This document shows, piece by piece, positions 8,535 through 16,753 of a DNA stretch of 64,000 bases (position 1 is its first letter; the number at the start of each line of letters is the position of its first letter). This DNA comes from Luteibacter sp. dw_328. Its GTDB lineage: Bacteria; Pseudomonadota; Gammaproteobacteria; Xanthomonadales; Rhodanobacteraceae. Both the position numbers and the translations under genes were made by a program. The notes beneath the pieces were generated by a model. That model had not been told where the DNA came from and ran no database searches. It was given only the letters and a program-made list of their open reading frames with translations. The stretch is from NCBI RefSeq assembly GCF_018449605.1, contig NZ_JAAVUW010000002.1, forward strand, positions 1 through 64,000. The letters are read 5' to 3'.

Positions 8535-9126
8535 ACTGAAGGCAGGCTGGCAGGTACTGGACCAGCGTGTGGCGCGCCTGGAAACCGTTATCGCCGACCG
8601 GGGCCATGGCGGCGTCCGCGCGGAACTGCGCCCGCTGGTCATCGGCCAGGCCATCCAGATCGTGGTGGGTGTGGCGTCTGCCATGGCGGCGGGCTCGTTC
8701 TGGGTCGACCACCGGGACGTTCCCAACCTGCTGGTGACGGGGGTGCTCTTGCACCTGTACGCCATCGCCATGATCGTTGCCGCCGCCCGCAATCTGTTCC
8801 TGGTCGGCCGCGTGAACGAAGCGGCGCCCGTGCTGGAGCTTCAGCGTCGCGTAGTGACCCTGCGTGCCTGGCGCATCCGCGAAGGGCGATGGTTCGGCAT
8901 CGTCGGATGCTTCATGTGGGTAGCCATGATCGTCTGGGCGTTCGGGCTGCTTGGTGTGGATATCGTGGCAGCCCATCCGGCCTTCATCGGGTTCCAGCTG
9001 TTGACCGCACTGGTCTGCCTCGGCGTGTATGCCGTGGTGGCGCGGCTGGCTCGTGCGCCGGAGGGAAGGGCGGTGCGCCGGGCCCACGAGCGGCTGGACG
9101 AGATCGCCCGCTTCGAGGCCGGTTGA
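8521..9126 (+). CDS. Membrane protein, probable partner of the ECF sigma factor
   Basis: The 201-residue product begins with a short soluble helix (MELDELKAGWQVLDQRVARLE), followed by about four hydrophobic segments (near residues 40-62, 64-90, 121-143 and 148-172). It ends with a basic cytoplasmic tail. It has no zinc anti-sigma motif that I can see. Its 14-base overlap with the sigma gene implies translational coupling. By position it may anchor or sense for the sigma factor, but anti-sigma activity is an inference only. Confidence 0.75.
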   Translation: MELDELKAGWQVLDQRVARLETVIADRGHGGVRAELRPLVIGQAIQIVVGVASAMAAGSFWVDHRDVPNLLVTGVLLHLYAIAMIVAAARNLFLVGRVNEAAPVLELQRRVVTLRAWRIREGRWFGIVGCFMWVAMIVWAFGLLGVDIVAAHPAFIGFQLLTALVCLGVYAVVARLARAPEGRAVRRAHERLDEIARFEAG

Positions 9127-9197
9127 CGGGGTGCTCTAAGGCAGCGCTAAGCTCGGTGCACGGATACTATCGGCGTCTCAGCCACCGGGCCGCCGTC

Positions 9198-9863
9198 TTG
9201 CACATCATCCTCGTCGAAGACGACGCCCAGCTTGGCGATGCCATTCGCAGGGCGCTGGAACGGCTGGCCTATACGATCAGCTGGTTCCGCGACGGCAACG
9301 AGGCGCTGGCGGCCATGCGCGACCACGAGGCCGACCTGGTACTGCTCGATCTCGGTCTGCCGGGGAAGGATGGTATGGATGTACTGGTCGAGGCGCGGCA
9401 GTCTCGCGTGACCACGCCGGTCATCGTCATGTCCGCCCGCGAAGCCCTGGATTCACGCATCCGCGTGCTGGACGCCGGGGCCGACGATTACCTGATCAAG
9501 CCTTTCCACCTGGACGAACTGGCCGCGCGCATTCGCTCCCTGGCCCGACGCGTACGCGGCGATTCGGTCAACCGTCTGGACGCCGGGGCGCTGAGCCTGG
9601 ACCTGGGTACCTGGGAAGTCATCTGGCACGGCGACAAGGTCGACCTGACCCGGCGTGAGTTCGCGTTGCTGCAGGCGCTGATGGAACGCGCCGGTCGTAT
9701 CGTCCGGCGCGAGGCCCTGGAGGCATCGCTGTATGGGCCCGAGGCGGCGATGAGCTCCAGTGCGCTCGAGGTGCTCGTGCACGCCCTGCGCCGCAAGCTC
9801 AGCCACGATGCCATCCAGACCGTGCGCGGATTCGGCTACATGGTGCCCCGGGAACCCACGTGA
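9198..9863 (+). CDS. OmpR/PhoB-family response regulator (QseB/BasR-like)
   Basis: Predicted DNA-binding response regulator of a two-component system. The receiver domain (residues 1-115) has the acidic pair in LVEDD, the phosphoacceptor D51 (LVLLDLGLPGKDG) and the conserved K101 (YLIKPF). A winged-helix domain (about 125-221) includes LTRREFALLQAL and the C-terminal VRGFGYMV. No ATG fits; the TTG at 9198 gives 221 residues with the usual N-terminus (LHIILVEDD). Its stop overlaps the kinase GTG start by 3 bases, so the two form one operon. Confidence 0.92.
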   Translation: MHIILVEDDAQLGDAIRRALERLAYTISWFRDGNEALAAMRDHEADLVLLDLGLPGKDGMDVLVEARQSRVTTPVIVMSAREALDSRIRVLDAGADDYLIKPFHLDELAARIRSLARRVRGDSVNRLDAGALSLDLGTWEVIWHGDKVDLTRREFALLQALMERAGRIVRREALEASLYGPEAAMSSSALEVLVHALRRKLSHDAIQTVRGFGYMVPREPT

Positions 9864-11251
9864 AGCCAGGCAGCCTGCGCTCGCACCTCCTGGTCCTGAT
9901 CATCATCGTGCTCGCGGCGGTGCTCCTGCCCTTGGGCGTGCTCAGCGCCCAACGTACCCTGGAAGAAGTGGACGAACTCTCGGACGGCCGTCTTGCCCAG
10001 TCCGCACGTACGCTCGAGGTCCTTGTCCGTCGCATTGGCGTGGACCAACTACGCAACCAGCGCGCCGCCCGTCTGCTGGTGTCGAGCGTGTCCGATCATC
10101 CGCAGGAGCTCATCGTGCAGGGCCGCACCTATGAATCGGAGGTCGGTTTCGAGGTGTTCGATCACGATGGGATGCTGTTGCTCGCCACCGAGAATCTCGC
10201 CCGGCTACCGAATACGCCTGCCGCCGACGGCGCCTTCGAGGACGTCAAGAGTGGCAGGTACACCTGGCGTGTCTTCACCCTGATCATGGAAGACGAGGGC
10301 ATCACCATTCGCTCGGGCGAGCGCTACGACAGTCGCCACGAAATCACTCGTGCACTCTGGATCGAGCACGGACTGCCGACCCTCCTGGGCTTGCCTCTTC
10401 TCGCGCTCCTCGTCGGCTGGGCGATTCGGCGGGGTCTCCAGCCGCTGGAGACGCTGGCTCGCGCGCTGTCGCGTCGCGAGCCGGGTAGCCGGGAGCCGAT
10501 CCGTCTGGATCACGCGCCGAACGAGCTGAAACCCGTGCTGGACGCGCTAAACGGCCAGATCAGCCGTCTGGAAAGTGCGCTCGAGCGGGAACGCCGTTTC
10601 AGCGCCGATGTGGCCCACGAGCTGCGTACGCCCCTGGCCTCGACCATGATCAATCTCGAGAACGCCATGAACTCCGCCCAGCCACACGAGGCCGAGGCCG
10701 CCCTGGTGGCGGCGCGCGAGTGCCTGATGTCGCTGGCGCGTCGCACCGAGCAGTTGCTTGCGCTGGCGCGCCTGGAGGTCGGCGCGGCATCGGGCCCACG
10801 CAGCCGCGTCTATCTCGGCGAACTGGCGCTGGAAGTCATCGAGGAACTTACGCCACTCATCGGCCGGGGCGGGGTCGAGCTGAGTATCCGCGAACTGCCC
10901 GCGGAGCTTGTCGTCGAGGGCTACGGTGTCGCCCTCGGCGCCCTGCTGCGTAACCTGCTGGAGAACGCATTCCGGCACGTGCCGGCGGGCGGCCATGTCG
11001 AGCTTTCCATCAGTCATAACGATGACGAGGCCGTCATCGAGGTCGTCGACGATGGCCCGGGCATTCCGCCGGAGCGCCGCGCCTCCATGTTCACCCGTTT
11101 CCAACGCGGACTGGATACCCAGGGCGAAGGCTTCGGCCTGGGCCTCTCCATTGTCCAGCGTGCCGCCGAACTGCACGGCGCGAGCATCCAGTTGCTGGAT
11201 GCGGAGTCCGGGCCGGGGTTGCGTGTGGTGGTGACACTGCCCTTGGCCTGA
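9860..11251 (+). CDS. Sensor histidine kinase (QseC-like)
   Basis: Predicted membrane sensor kinase for the adjacent regulator. The 463-residue protein starts at GTG, overlapping the regulator stop. It has TM1 (about residues 10-30), a periplasmic sensor region to about 165, TM2 (about 172-194) and a HAMP-like linker. The HisKA box carries the phosphorylated H253 (SADVAHELRTPLAS). The HATPase domain follows, with N box LLRNLLENAFRH, G1 VDDGPGIP and G2 GFGLGLSIV. The sensor domain contains no motif that names a ligand. Confidence 0.92.
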   Translation: MKPGSLRSHLLVLIIIVLAAVLLPLGVLSAQRTLEEVDELSDGRLAQSARTLEVLVRRIGVDQLRNQRAARLLVSSVSDHPQELIVQGRTYESEVGFEVFDHDGMLLLATENLARLPNTPAADGAFEDVKSGRYTWRVFTLIMEDEGITIRSGERYDSRHEITRALWIEHGLPTLLGLPLLALLVGWAIRRGLQPLETLARALSRREPGSREPIRLDHAPNELKPVLDALNGQISRLESALERERRFSADVAHELRTPLASTMINLENAMNSAQPHEAEAALVAARECLMSLARRTEQLLALARLEVGAASGPRSRVYLGELALEVIEELTPLIGRGGVELSIRELPAELVVEGYGVALGALLRNLLENAFRHVPAGGHVELSISHNDDEAVIEVVDDGPGIPPERRASMFTRFQRGLDTQGEGFGLGLSIVQRAAELHGASIQLLDAESGPGLRVVVTLPLA

Positions 11252-11325
11252 GCGCCGGGTACAAAATCTTCAATCCGCGTAACAAAGGCCGGCGCATACT
11301 CAGGGGCCCACCGTGGAGCGCAGCA

Positions 11326-11847
11326 ATGAAGAACCCTGAAGCGACCAAAGCCAAGCGCAAAGCCGATCTGCACACGCCCACCGGCCTCGGTGCAGACGCC
11401 ACCCGCGACATCTCGGCCGAACTCAACGCCCTGCTCGCGGACACGTTCGCGCTTTACCTGAAGACCAAGAATTTCCATTGGCACATGTCGGGCCCGCGTT
11501 TCCGCGACCTGCATCTGCTGCTCGATGAGCAGGGTGAGCAGATTTTCAGCATGACCGACGATCTCGCCGAGCGCGTGCGCAAGATCGGTGGGACCACGCT
11601 GCGTTCGATCGGGCACATCGCGCGGCTGCAGCGCCTGTCCGACAACGACGCTGACTTCGTGACGCCACAGGACATGCTCGCCGAGTTGCGCGAAGACAAC
11701 CAGCGCCTGGTCGGATTCCTGCGCGAAACGCATGCGTTGTGCGACGAGTATTCCGATGTCGCCACGGCCAGCCTCATCGAAAACTGGATCGACCAGGGCG
11801 AACGCCGCGTGTGGTTCCTGTTCGAAACCAATCGCGAGAACACCTGA
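11326..11847 (+). CDS. Dps-family DNA-protecting ferritin
   Basis: Predicted dodecameric mini-ferritin that oxidises ferrous iron with peroxide and protects DNA in stationary phase or oxidative stress. The 173-residue product has the family N-terminal ferroxidase segment (YLKTKNFHWHMSGPRFRDLH) with its histidines, followed by LLDEQ. The extended N-terminus is Lys/Arg-rich (MKNPEATKAKRKAD) and could bind DNA. The gene stands alone between the kinase gene and a terminator. Confidence 0.92.
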   Translation: MKNPEATKAKRKADLHTPTGLGADATRDISAELNALLADTFALYLKTKNFHWHMSGPRFRDLHLLLDEQGEQIFSMTDDLAERVRKIGGTTLRSIGHIARLQRLSDNDADFVTPQDMLAELREDNQRLVGFLRETHALCDEYSDVATASLIENWIDQGERRVWFLFETNRENT

Positions 11848-11854
11848 CCGGCGA

Positions 11855-11884
11855 GGTGGCGCGGCTCTTGCCGCGCCACCTTTC
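11855..11884 (+). terminator. Terminator of the dps gene
   Basis: A perfect 10-bp GC-rich stem (11855-11864 with 11871-11880) with a 6-base loop is followed by TTTCGT. It lies 8 bases after the dps stop, between convergent genes. The T-run is short, so termination may be partial. Confidence 0.6.
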
Positions 11885-11892
11885 GTGCCGCC

Positions 11893-13806
11893 TTACTTGC
11901 GCGGCGTGGCGATCACGCCGATCAGATCCTTGCCATCGCCGCGGACCAGGTGCGGATACTTCAGGCCGCCGTGGTAATCGACCTTCACCGTGCTGTACTC
12001 GTCGATGTTCTTGACCAGGAACTCGATCGGCGTGGTGGTCGACTTCGCATCGGTGACCGCATCCTTGAGTGTCTGGCCGGAGAAGTCCTTGCCGTTGACG
12101 GCGACGATGGTCAGGCCCGGCACGAGTCCGGCTTTTGCCGCGGTCCCGTCCCATTGCACGTCCTGGATCACGCCCTTGTCGGATACCTGCACGCCGAGCG
12201 AATAGGCGAAGTTGGTCGACTTGCGCAGCGTCTCCGCCGTCTTGTCGAAGCCGCTCGGCTTGTCGTCGTAGACGACCTTCCAACCACCGTTTTCGATGCC
12301 ATGCTCGGGCAGCGTATTGCCGGTGGCATCGAGTCGCTGGCGAAGGAAGCTCGCCCAGTCATAGGCCTGCACGCCGTTGAGCGTGCTGACAACGTCGTCG
12401 AAGGTATAGGTCTTCGTCGCGTAGTTACCGTTGTCCATGCCGTAGAACGCGCGCGCGAAGTCATCGAGCGAATGCTTGCCGCCCGATAGATCACGGATCT
12501 TCGTGTCCACATCGAGCCAGAGTAGCTGGCCTTCGGGATAGAAGTCCGTTCCGCGACGATAGTTGGACCAGCCGCCGGCTCCCGCATAGGTCAGGGGTGC
12601 CGCGTCGGCGGTGTCCTGCAGCGAACGCCACGAGCGGCCCGTGCGATTGGACATGCCGGCTGAGATGCTGGCGAGCGAATCGCGCCACTGCTCGGTGGTC
12701 CAGATGCCGGAGCGCGCCGCGAGCACGCCGCACCAGTAGTCGGTCAGGCCTTCGTAAACCCAGAGCAGGTCGTCCTGCATCGTTTCAGTGAAGGTCGGCG
12801 TCCAGAGGTCGGCGGGCCGGCGGAACTTGCCGTTCCACGAATGCACGTACTCGTGGGGAAGCAGCGTACCGGCGGCGAGATTGACATCGTTGTCGGTGAG
12901 GAAATTGGCGAACAGGCGATCGTCGCTCGACTGGTGGTGCTCGAGGCCGAAGTGCTGTGTGTGATCGGAGTTGATCAGCAGGAAGTCATAGTGACTGTAG
13001 TGATGCGCGCCGAAGAGCTTGTTAGCCTGGACGATCAGCGCACGCTGGCCGGCAATCTGCTTGTCGGTGGCTTTGACGCTCGCGGCACTGTCACCGACGA
13101 TGTTCAGGTGCACGGCGGGCTGGGCGCCTGGCGAAAGGTCCACACGATTGAAATGACGGCCGGCAATCAGCGGGGAGTCGACGAGATTCTCGAAGCTGAC
13201 GGCCTTGAAACTCGGCGTCGCGCTGTCGGGTGTGTCCGTCTCCAGTGAGCTGGCGAACTTCCAGCCCGCCGGCAGCTTCACCGTCGGCTGGATCATGATG
13301 CGACTGGTGTAGTACCCCGCCGGATAGAACGCCACCTGATTGAATTCGAGCGCGACGAAGTTCGGCGTGGAGGAAGGGCTGGACGAAAAGCCGCCCGCTT
13401 CACGCGGCGCGAGGAACTCGAAGGCAATGTCGAGTTTGTCTACGCCGGCCGGAACATCCACGTGCAGCGCGTACATTTCCTTCAGGTCGCGACGCCAGGC
13501 CAGCGGCTTGCCGTTCGCGGTGATCGCCACGCCGGCCACGTTCTGGATCGGGCCGGTGGGTGAGTGCTCGCCGGGGATCCACTTCGGGTAGAACAGCGTG
13601 AGGGGACCGGACGCCACCGGGATGGTCTCGTGCACGTGATAGATGTTTTTCGGCGCGTCGGTCAGGTCCACCGTCAGGCCGAGGGTGCCCTGGTAGGGCT
13701 GGTCGACGGGAGCAGGAAGATCCTGGGCGACGGCGGAGGAGCCTGAGAAGGCCATCGCCACGGCGAGGGCGGCGGGCAGGGTGGCACGGCGGAGCGTAAG
13801 GCGCAT
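11893..13806 (-). CDS. M61 family metallopeptidase with PDZ domain, secreted
   Basis: Predicted exported glycyl-aminopeptidase-like zinc protease. The 637-residue product has a signal peptide ending near SSAVAQD and an N-terminal beta-domain (about residues 30-220). The zinc motif is H318-E319...H322 (LLPHEYVHSWNGKFRRP), and YEGLTDYW supplies the third ligand. A C-terminal PDZ domain (about 530-600) contains DVQWDGTAAKAGLVPG and IVAVNGKDF. The start at 13806 (MRLTLRRATLPAALAVAM) is preferred because the hydrophobic signal begins there. It converges on dps. Confidence 0.92.
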   Translation of the reverse strand: MRLTLRRATLPAALAVAMAFSGSSAVAQDLPAPVDQPYQGTLGLTVDLTDAPKNIYHVHETIPVASGPLTLFYPKWIPGEHSPTGPIQNVAGVAITANGKPLAWRRDLKEMYALHVDVPAGVDKLDIAFEFLAPREAGGFSSSPSSTPNFVALEFNQVAFYPAGYYTSRIMIQPTVKLPAGWKFASSLETDTPDSATPSFKAVSFENLVDSPLIAGRHFNRVDLSPGAQPAVHLNIVGDSAASVKATDKQIAGQRALIVQANKLFGAHHYSHYDFLLINSDHTQHFGLEHHQSSDDRLFANFLTDNDVNLAAGTLLPHEYVHSWNGKFRRPADLWTPTFTETMQDDLLWVYEGLTDYWCGVLAARSGIWTTEQWRDSLASISAGMSNRTGRSWRSLQDTADAAPLTYAGAGGWSNYRRGTDFYPEGQLLWLDVDTKIRDLSGGKHSLDDFARAFYGMDNGNYATKTYTFDDVVSTLNGVQAYDWASFLRQRLDATGNTLPEHGIENGGWKVVYDDKPSGFDKTAETLRKSTNFAYSLGVQVSDKGVIQDVQWDGTAAKAGLVPGLTIVAVNGKDFSGQTLKDAVTDAKSTTTPIEFLVKNIDEYSTVKVDYHGGLKYPHLVRGDGKDLIGVIATPRK

Positions 13807-13962
13807 GGCTCGGATTCCGGCGGCGAGTGAGTGCGATCGATGGTAGGCGCGTGGAACGGGGCGGCCCCCTGCCATTGGTCACCCCTCGTTTAAAACGGGG
13901 GTCTACGTTCGCCGGCGCGGCGCGACTAGGATGGCTGGCTCCCCGATCCCGAAACCTCCGAC

Positions 13963-14412
13963 ATGAAAGCAAGCACCCTGCGGCGCGTCCTCAACTGGTG
14001 GCCCCCGTTCCTGTTCGCGGGCGTCCGCGTGCTGCGGCTGGATGACGATTACCGGCAGGCGCGCGTCAGGCTGAAGCTGGCCTGGTACAACCGCAATTAC
14101 GTGCGCACGCATTTTGGCGGCAGCCTGTTCTCGATGACCGATCCGTTCTGGATGATCATGACGCTGAAGAGCCTGGGCGACGACTACATCGTCTGGGACC
14201 AGGCGGGCGAGATCCGCTTCGTTGCGCCGGGGCGTGAGGACGTGTTCGCGGAATTCCGTATCGAGGACGGTGTGCTCGATGAGCTTCGCGCGGCTACCGC
14301 AAACGGCGAGAAGTGCCTGCGCTGGTTCGATACGGATGTGCGGACGGCATCCGGGGAACTGGTGGCTTCGGTGCGGAAGCAGCTTTACGTGCGGCGCAAG
14401 AAGGGGCGGTGA
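13963..14412 (+). CDS. DUF4442-like hotdog-fold protein
   Basis: The 149-residue product resembles the DUF4442 group of hotdog-fold, thioesterase-related proteins. The segment NYVRTHFGGSLFSMTDPFWMIM is typical, and the overall length matches. It is cytoplasmic with no signal peptide. Related folds act on acyl-CoA or acyl carrier protein thioesters, but no substrate is implied here. A hairpin repeat that could terminate transcription follows 17 bases after the stop. Confidence 0.72.
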   Translation: MKASTLRRVLNWWPPFLFAGVRVLRLDDDYRQARVRLKLAWYNRNYVRTHFGGSLFSMTDPFWMIMTLKSLGDDYIVWDQAGEIRFVAPGREDVFAEFRIEDGVLDELRAATANGEKCLRWFDTDVRTASGELVASVRKQLYVRRKKGR

Positions 14413-14428
14413 GGCAAGGCGCTAAGGC

Positions 14429-14477
14429 ATCGCCGATAAATCGGCGATGCTCTTGTGGGAGCCGCTTCAGCGGCGAT
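14429..14477. repeat. Dispersed hairpin repeats, locus 2
   Basis: GCATCGCCGATAAATCGGCGATGC forms a 10-bp stem with a 4-base loop, followed by TCTTG. It is immediately followed by a second-type copy, TGTGGGAGCCGCTTCAGCGGCGAT (14454-14477). The first hairpin may double as a terminator for the upstream gene. Confidence 0.8.
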
Positions 14478-14480
14478 TCC

Positions 14481-15353
14481 TCAAAAGACCAGCGAAGCCA
14501 TCTTCCTACGGTACTGGCTCACCAGCGCCGCATCGTCCAGCGTGGTGAAAGCCGCCAGCAGGCGCTTCTTCGCCTGGCCTTCGTTCCAGTCGCGCTGGCG
14601 CTTGAGGATGTCCAGGAACTGGTCGAGACCTGCCGCGGCCTCACCTTCGATCAGTAGGCGCACACCGAGCAGGTCGCGTGCTTCCCAGTCGGTATCGCTC
14701 GATTGCACCCGGGCCTGCAGCTCCTGGAGCGAGGGCGCACCGGCCAGGGCTCGGGCGAGCTCGAGCTGACTGCGCAGGCGCACGGCGCGCGCGTCGGTGG
14801 CGAGGTTGGCGGGCAGGGCATCCAGCTCGGACTGGGCCGAGGCCACGTTGCCAGCACGCATCAGGGCGAGCGCGAGGTCGAGCTTGAGCTCGGCACGCTC
14901 CGGCTCGGCGGCGATGGCCTGCTGGAGACGGTTGATGGCTTCCTCGGCCGTTTCCGGTGTTGCGGCTTCGGCGTCCTCGTCATTGGCCGCCTCGCCCGGC
15001 TGCACGCCATGCTTGGTCAGGAATTCGCGGATCTGGCCTTCGGGCAGGGCGCCGGCAAACCCATCCACCACCTGGCCGCCGCTGATCAGGATCACGGTGG
15101 GGATGCTGCGCACGCCAAACATCGCGGCGAGCTCCTGCTCGGCGTCCACGTCGATCTTTGCGAGGCGGAAGGCGCCGTTGAACTCCCCGGCGAGCTTCTC
15201 CAGGATCGGGCCGAGCGACTTGCAGGGGCCGCACCACTCGGCCCACAGGTCGACGAGGACCGGGGTCGTCAGCGAGGCCTTGATGACATCTTCCTCAAAG
15301 CCGGCCGTGGTCGCGTCGAAGATATGCTCGCTACGGGTCTGGGCGCTGGTCAC
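14481..15353 (-). CDS. cnoX: CnoX/YbbN-type thioredoxin-TPR co-chaperone
   Basis: Predicted chaperone-redox protein that protects clients from oxidative damage and hands them to GroEL/DnaK. The 290-residue product has an N-terminal thioredoxin domain with C41-G-P-C44 (WAEWCGPCKSLG). An acidic linker and a C-terminal TPR-like region (about 145-290) rich in Ala/Leu helices follow. The GTG at 15353 is preferred because AGGAG lies 7 bases upstream on the minus strand; the upstream ATG has none. The canonical CGPC site suggests real oxidoreductase activity, unlike E. coli CnoX, which lacks it. Confidence 0.88.
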   Translation of the reverse strand: MTSAQTRSEHIFDATTAGFEEDVIKASLTTPVLVDLWAEWCGPCKSLGPILEKLAGEFNGAFRLAKIDVDAEQELAAMFGVRSIPTVILISGGQVVDGFAGALPEGQIREFLTKHGVQPGEAANDEDAEAATPETAEEAINRLQQAIAAEPERAELKLDLALALMRAGNVASAQSELDALPANLATDARAVRLRSQLELARALAGAPSLQELQARVQSSDTDWEARDLLGVRLLIEGEAAAGLDQFLDILKRQRDWNEGQAKKRLLAAFTTLDDAALVSQYRRKMASLVF

Positions 15354-15524
15354 GTGGGGCTCCTGGGACGCTGATTCGATGCCCCATAAATCGGGGAAGA
15401 GGCGGAGCATATCAAGCCCGCACACAGATTTAGGACGGATCCTACGTCGCCCGTCATGCGCCGTTTACGCGGATTTGCGATCATAGGCGGGCAGGCCACC
15501 GTGGCCTTGAAGCGCCGGGACGGC

Positions 15525-16136
15525 ATGCACCACGCCCAGAACCTGATCATTTGCGAGCACTGCGACTCCGTCTACCAGAAGCGGAAGCTATCGCGTGGGC
15601 AGGTGGCCGACTGCACCGTCTGCGGCGCCGTGCTGGAGCGCCATCAGTGGATCGGTGTGGATGGGCAGTTCGCCCTGATCATTGCCGCCCTGATCGTTTT
15701 CGTGATCGCCAACGTGTCGCCGATCGTCACCTTGAAGCTTTCCGGCATGGCCGAGACCACCACCCTCTGGGGTGCGGTGATCGCCATGTGGAACGACGGC
15801 GCGCAGCTGGTCGCGGCGCTCACGGCGCTGACCCTGTTCTTTTTCCCCCTCAGCCAGCTCGTCATCTTCTGCTGGGTGCTCTGGTTCGCCCGCGAGGGTC
15901 GCCGCGCCCCCGGCTTCGCCCAGGCCATGACGGCCCTGGTCAGGGTCAAGCCCTGGAGCATGATCGAGGTCTTCATGCTTGGCACCCTGGTCGCCGTGGT
16001 CAAGGCGCATACCTATTTCGACGTGGTGCCGGGTCCGGGCATCTGGGCCTTCGGCTTCCTGACCGTGCTGATCACCGTGTTCTCGAGCCACGACACCCGC
16101 CACCTATGGGACGTCACCAAGGACGCGAAAGCATGA
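15525..16136 (+). CDS. pqiA: PqiA-like membrane protein, first half
   Basis: Inner-membrane component of a Pqi (MCE) lipid transport system. The 203-residue product starts with a zinc-ribbon-like CEHC...CTVC pair, followed by about four membrane segments (NVSPIVTLKL marks the first loop). E. coli PqiA carries two such domains in one chain of about 420 residues; here each is a separate gene. The ATG at 15525 begins the CxxC-containing N-terminus. The stop overlaps the next start by 4 bases (ATGA). Confidence 0.85.
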   Translation: MHHAQNLIICEHCDSVYQKRKLSRGQVADCTVCGAVLERHQWIGVDGQFALIIAALIVFVIANVSPIVTLKLSGMAETTTLWGAVIAMWNDGAQLVAALTALTLFFFPLSQLVIFCWVLWFAREGRRAPGFAQAMTALVRVKPWSMIEVFMLGTLVAVVKAHTYFDVVPGPGIWAFGFLTVLITVFSSHDTRHLWDVTKDAKA

Positions 16137-16753
16137 GCGCACCTCCGCGCGCCCGGGAACTGGGCATGATGTCGTGCCACATATGTCGCCTGGTTACCGC
16201 CTACAGCGACGATCCGCACGCGCATTGTCCGCGTTGCCATAGTGCCTTGCACGTGCGCAAGCAGGGCAGCATCGCGCGGTCCTGGGCACTGCTACTGGCT
16301 GCGGCGATGTTCTACATACCGGCCAATGTGTTTCCGATCATGCGCACGCAGAGCCTTTCCTCGAAAGACGACAACACCATCCTGAGCGGCATTTTCGAGC
16401 TGTGGCGCGCCGGCTCGCCTGGCCTGGCGGTCATCGTCTTCACGGCGAGCATTGTCGTACCCATGCTCAAGTTCATCATCATGACCATCCTGCTGGTGTC
16501 CGTGCAGCGTTCGAGCGGCCTCGTGTCGAAACAGCGTGCGAGGCTGTACCGCTTCGTCGAGCTGATCGGCTACTGGTCGATGCTCGATGTGTTCGTCGTG
16601 GCGATCCTTTCCGCCCTCGTGCACTTTCAGATTCTCAGCCGCGTCGAGCCCTTGCCCGGCGTGGTCTATTTCGGCGTAGTCGTCGTACTGACGATGCTTT
16701 CGGCCATGAGCTTCGATCCCCGTTTGATCTGGGACAACAGGAAATCGCAATGA
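16133..16753 (+). CDS. pqiA: PqiA-like membrane protein, second half
   Basis: The second PqiA-domain protein, 206 residues. It has an N-terminal zinc-ribbon pair (CHIC...CPRC) followed by four hydrophobic segments, including FYIPANVFPIM and YWSMLDVFVVAILSALVHF. The start overlaps the first half (ATGA), and its stop overlaps pqiB by 4 bases. The four genes are therefore tightly coupled. Together with its neighbour it presumably forms the membrane base onto which PqiB docks. Confidence 0.87.
   Translation: MSAPPRARELGMMSCHICRLVTAYSDDPHAHCPRCHSALHVRKQGSIARSWALLLAAAMFYIPANVFPIMRTQSLSSKDDNTILSGIFELWRAGSPGLAVIVFTASIVVPMLKFIIMTILLVSVQRSSGLVSKQRARLYRFVELIGYWSMLDVFVVAILSALVHFQILSRVEPLPGVVYFGVVVVLTMLSAMSFDPRLIWDNRKSQ

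Noticed and set aside
11269-11300. A sigma-70 promoter for dps (TTCAAT and CATACT)
   Set aside because: The spacer would be 20 bases and the -35 match is poor; a promoter must exist here but I cannot place it.
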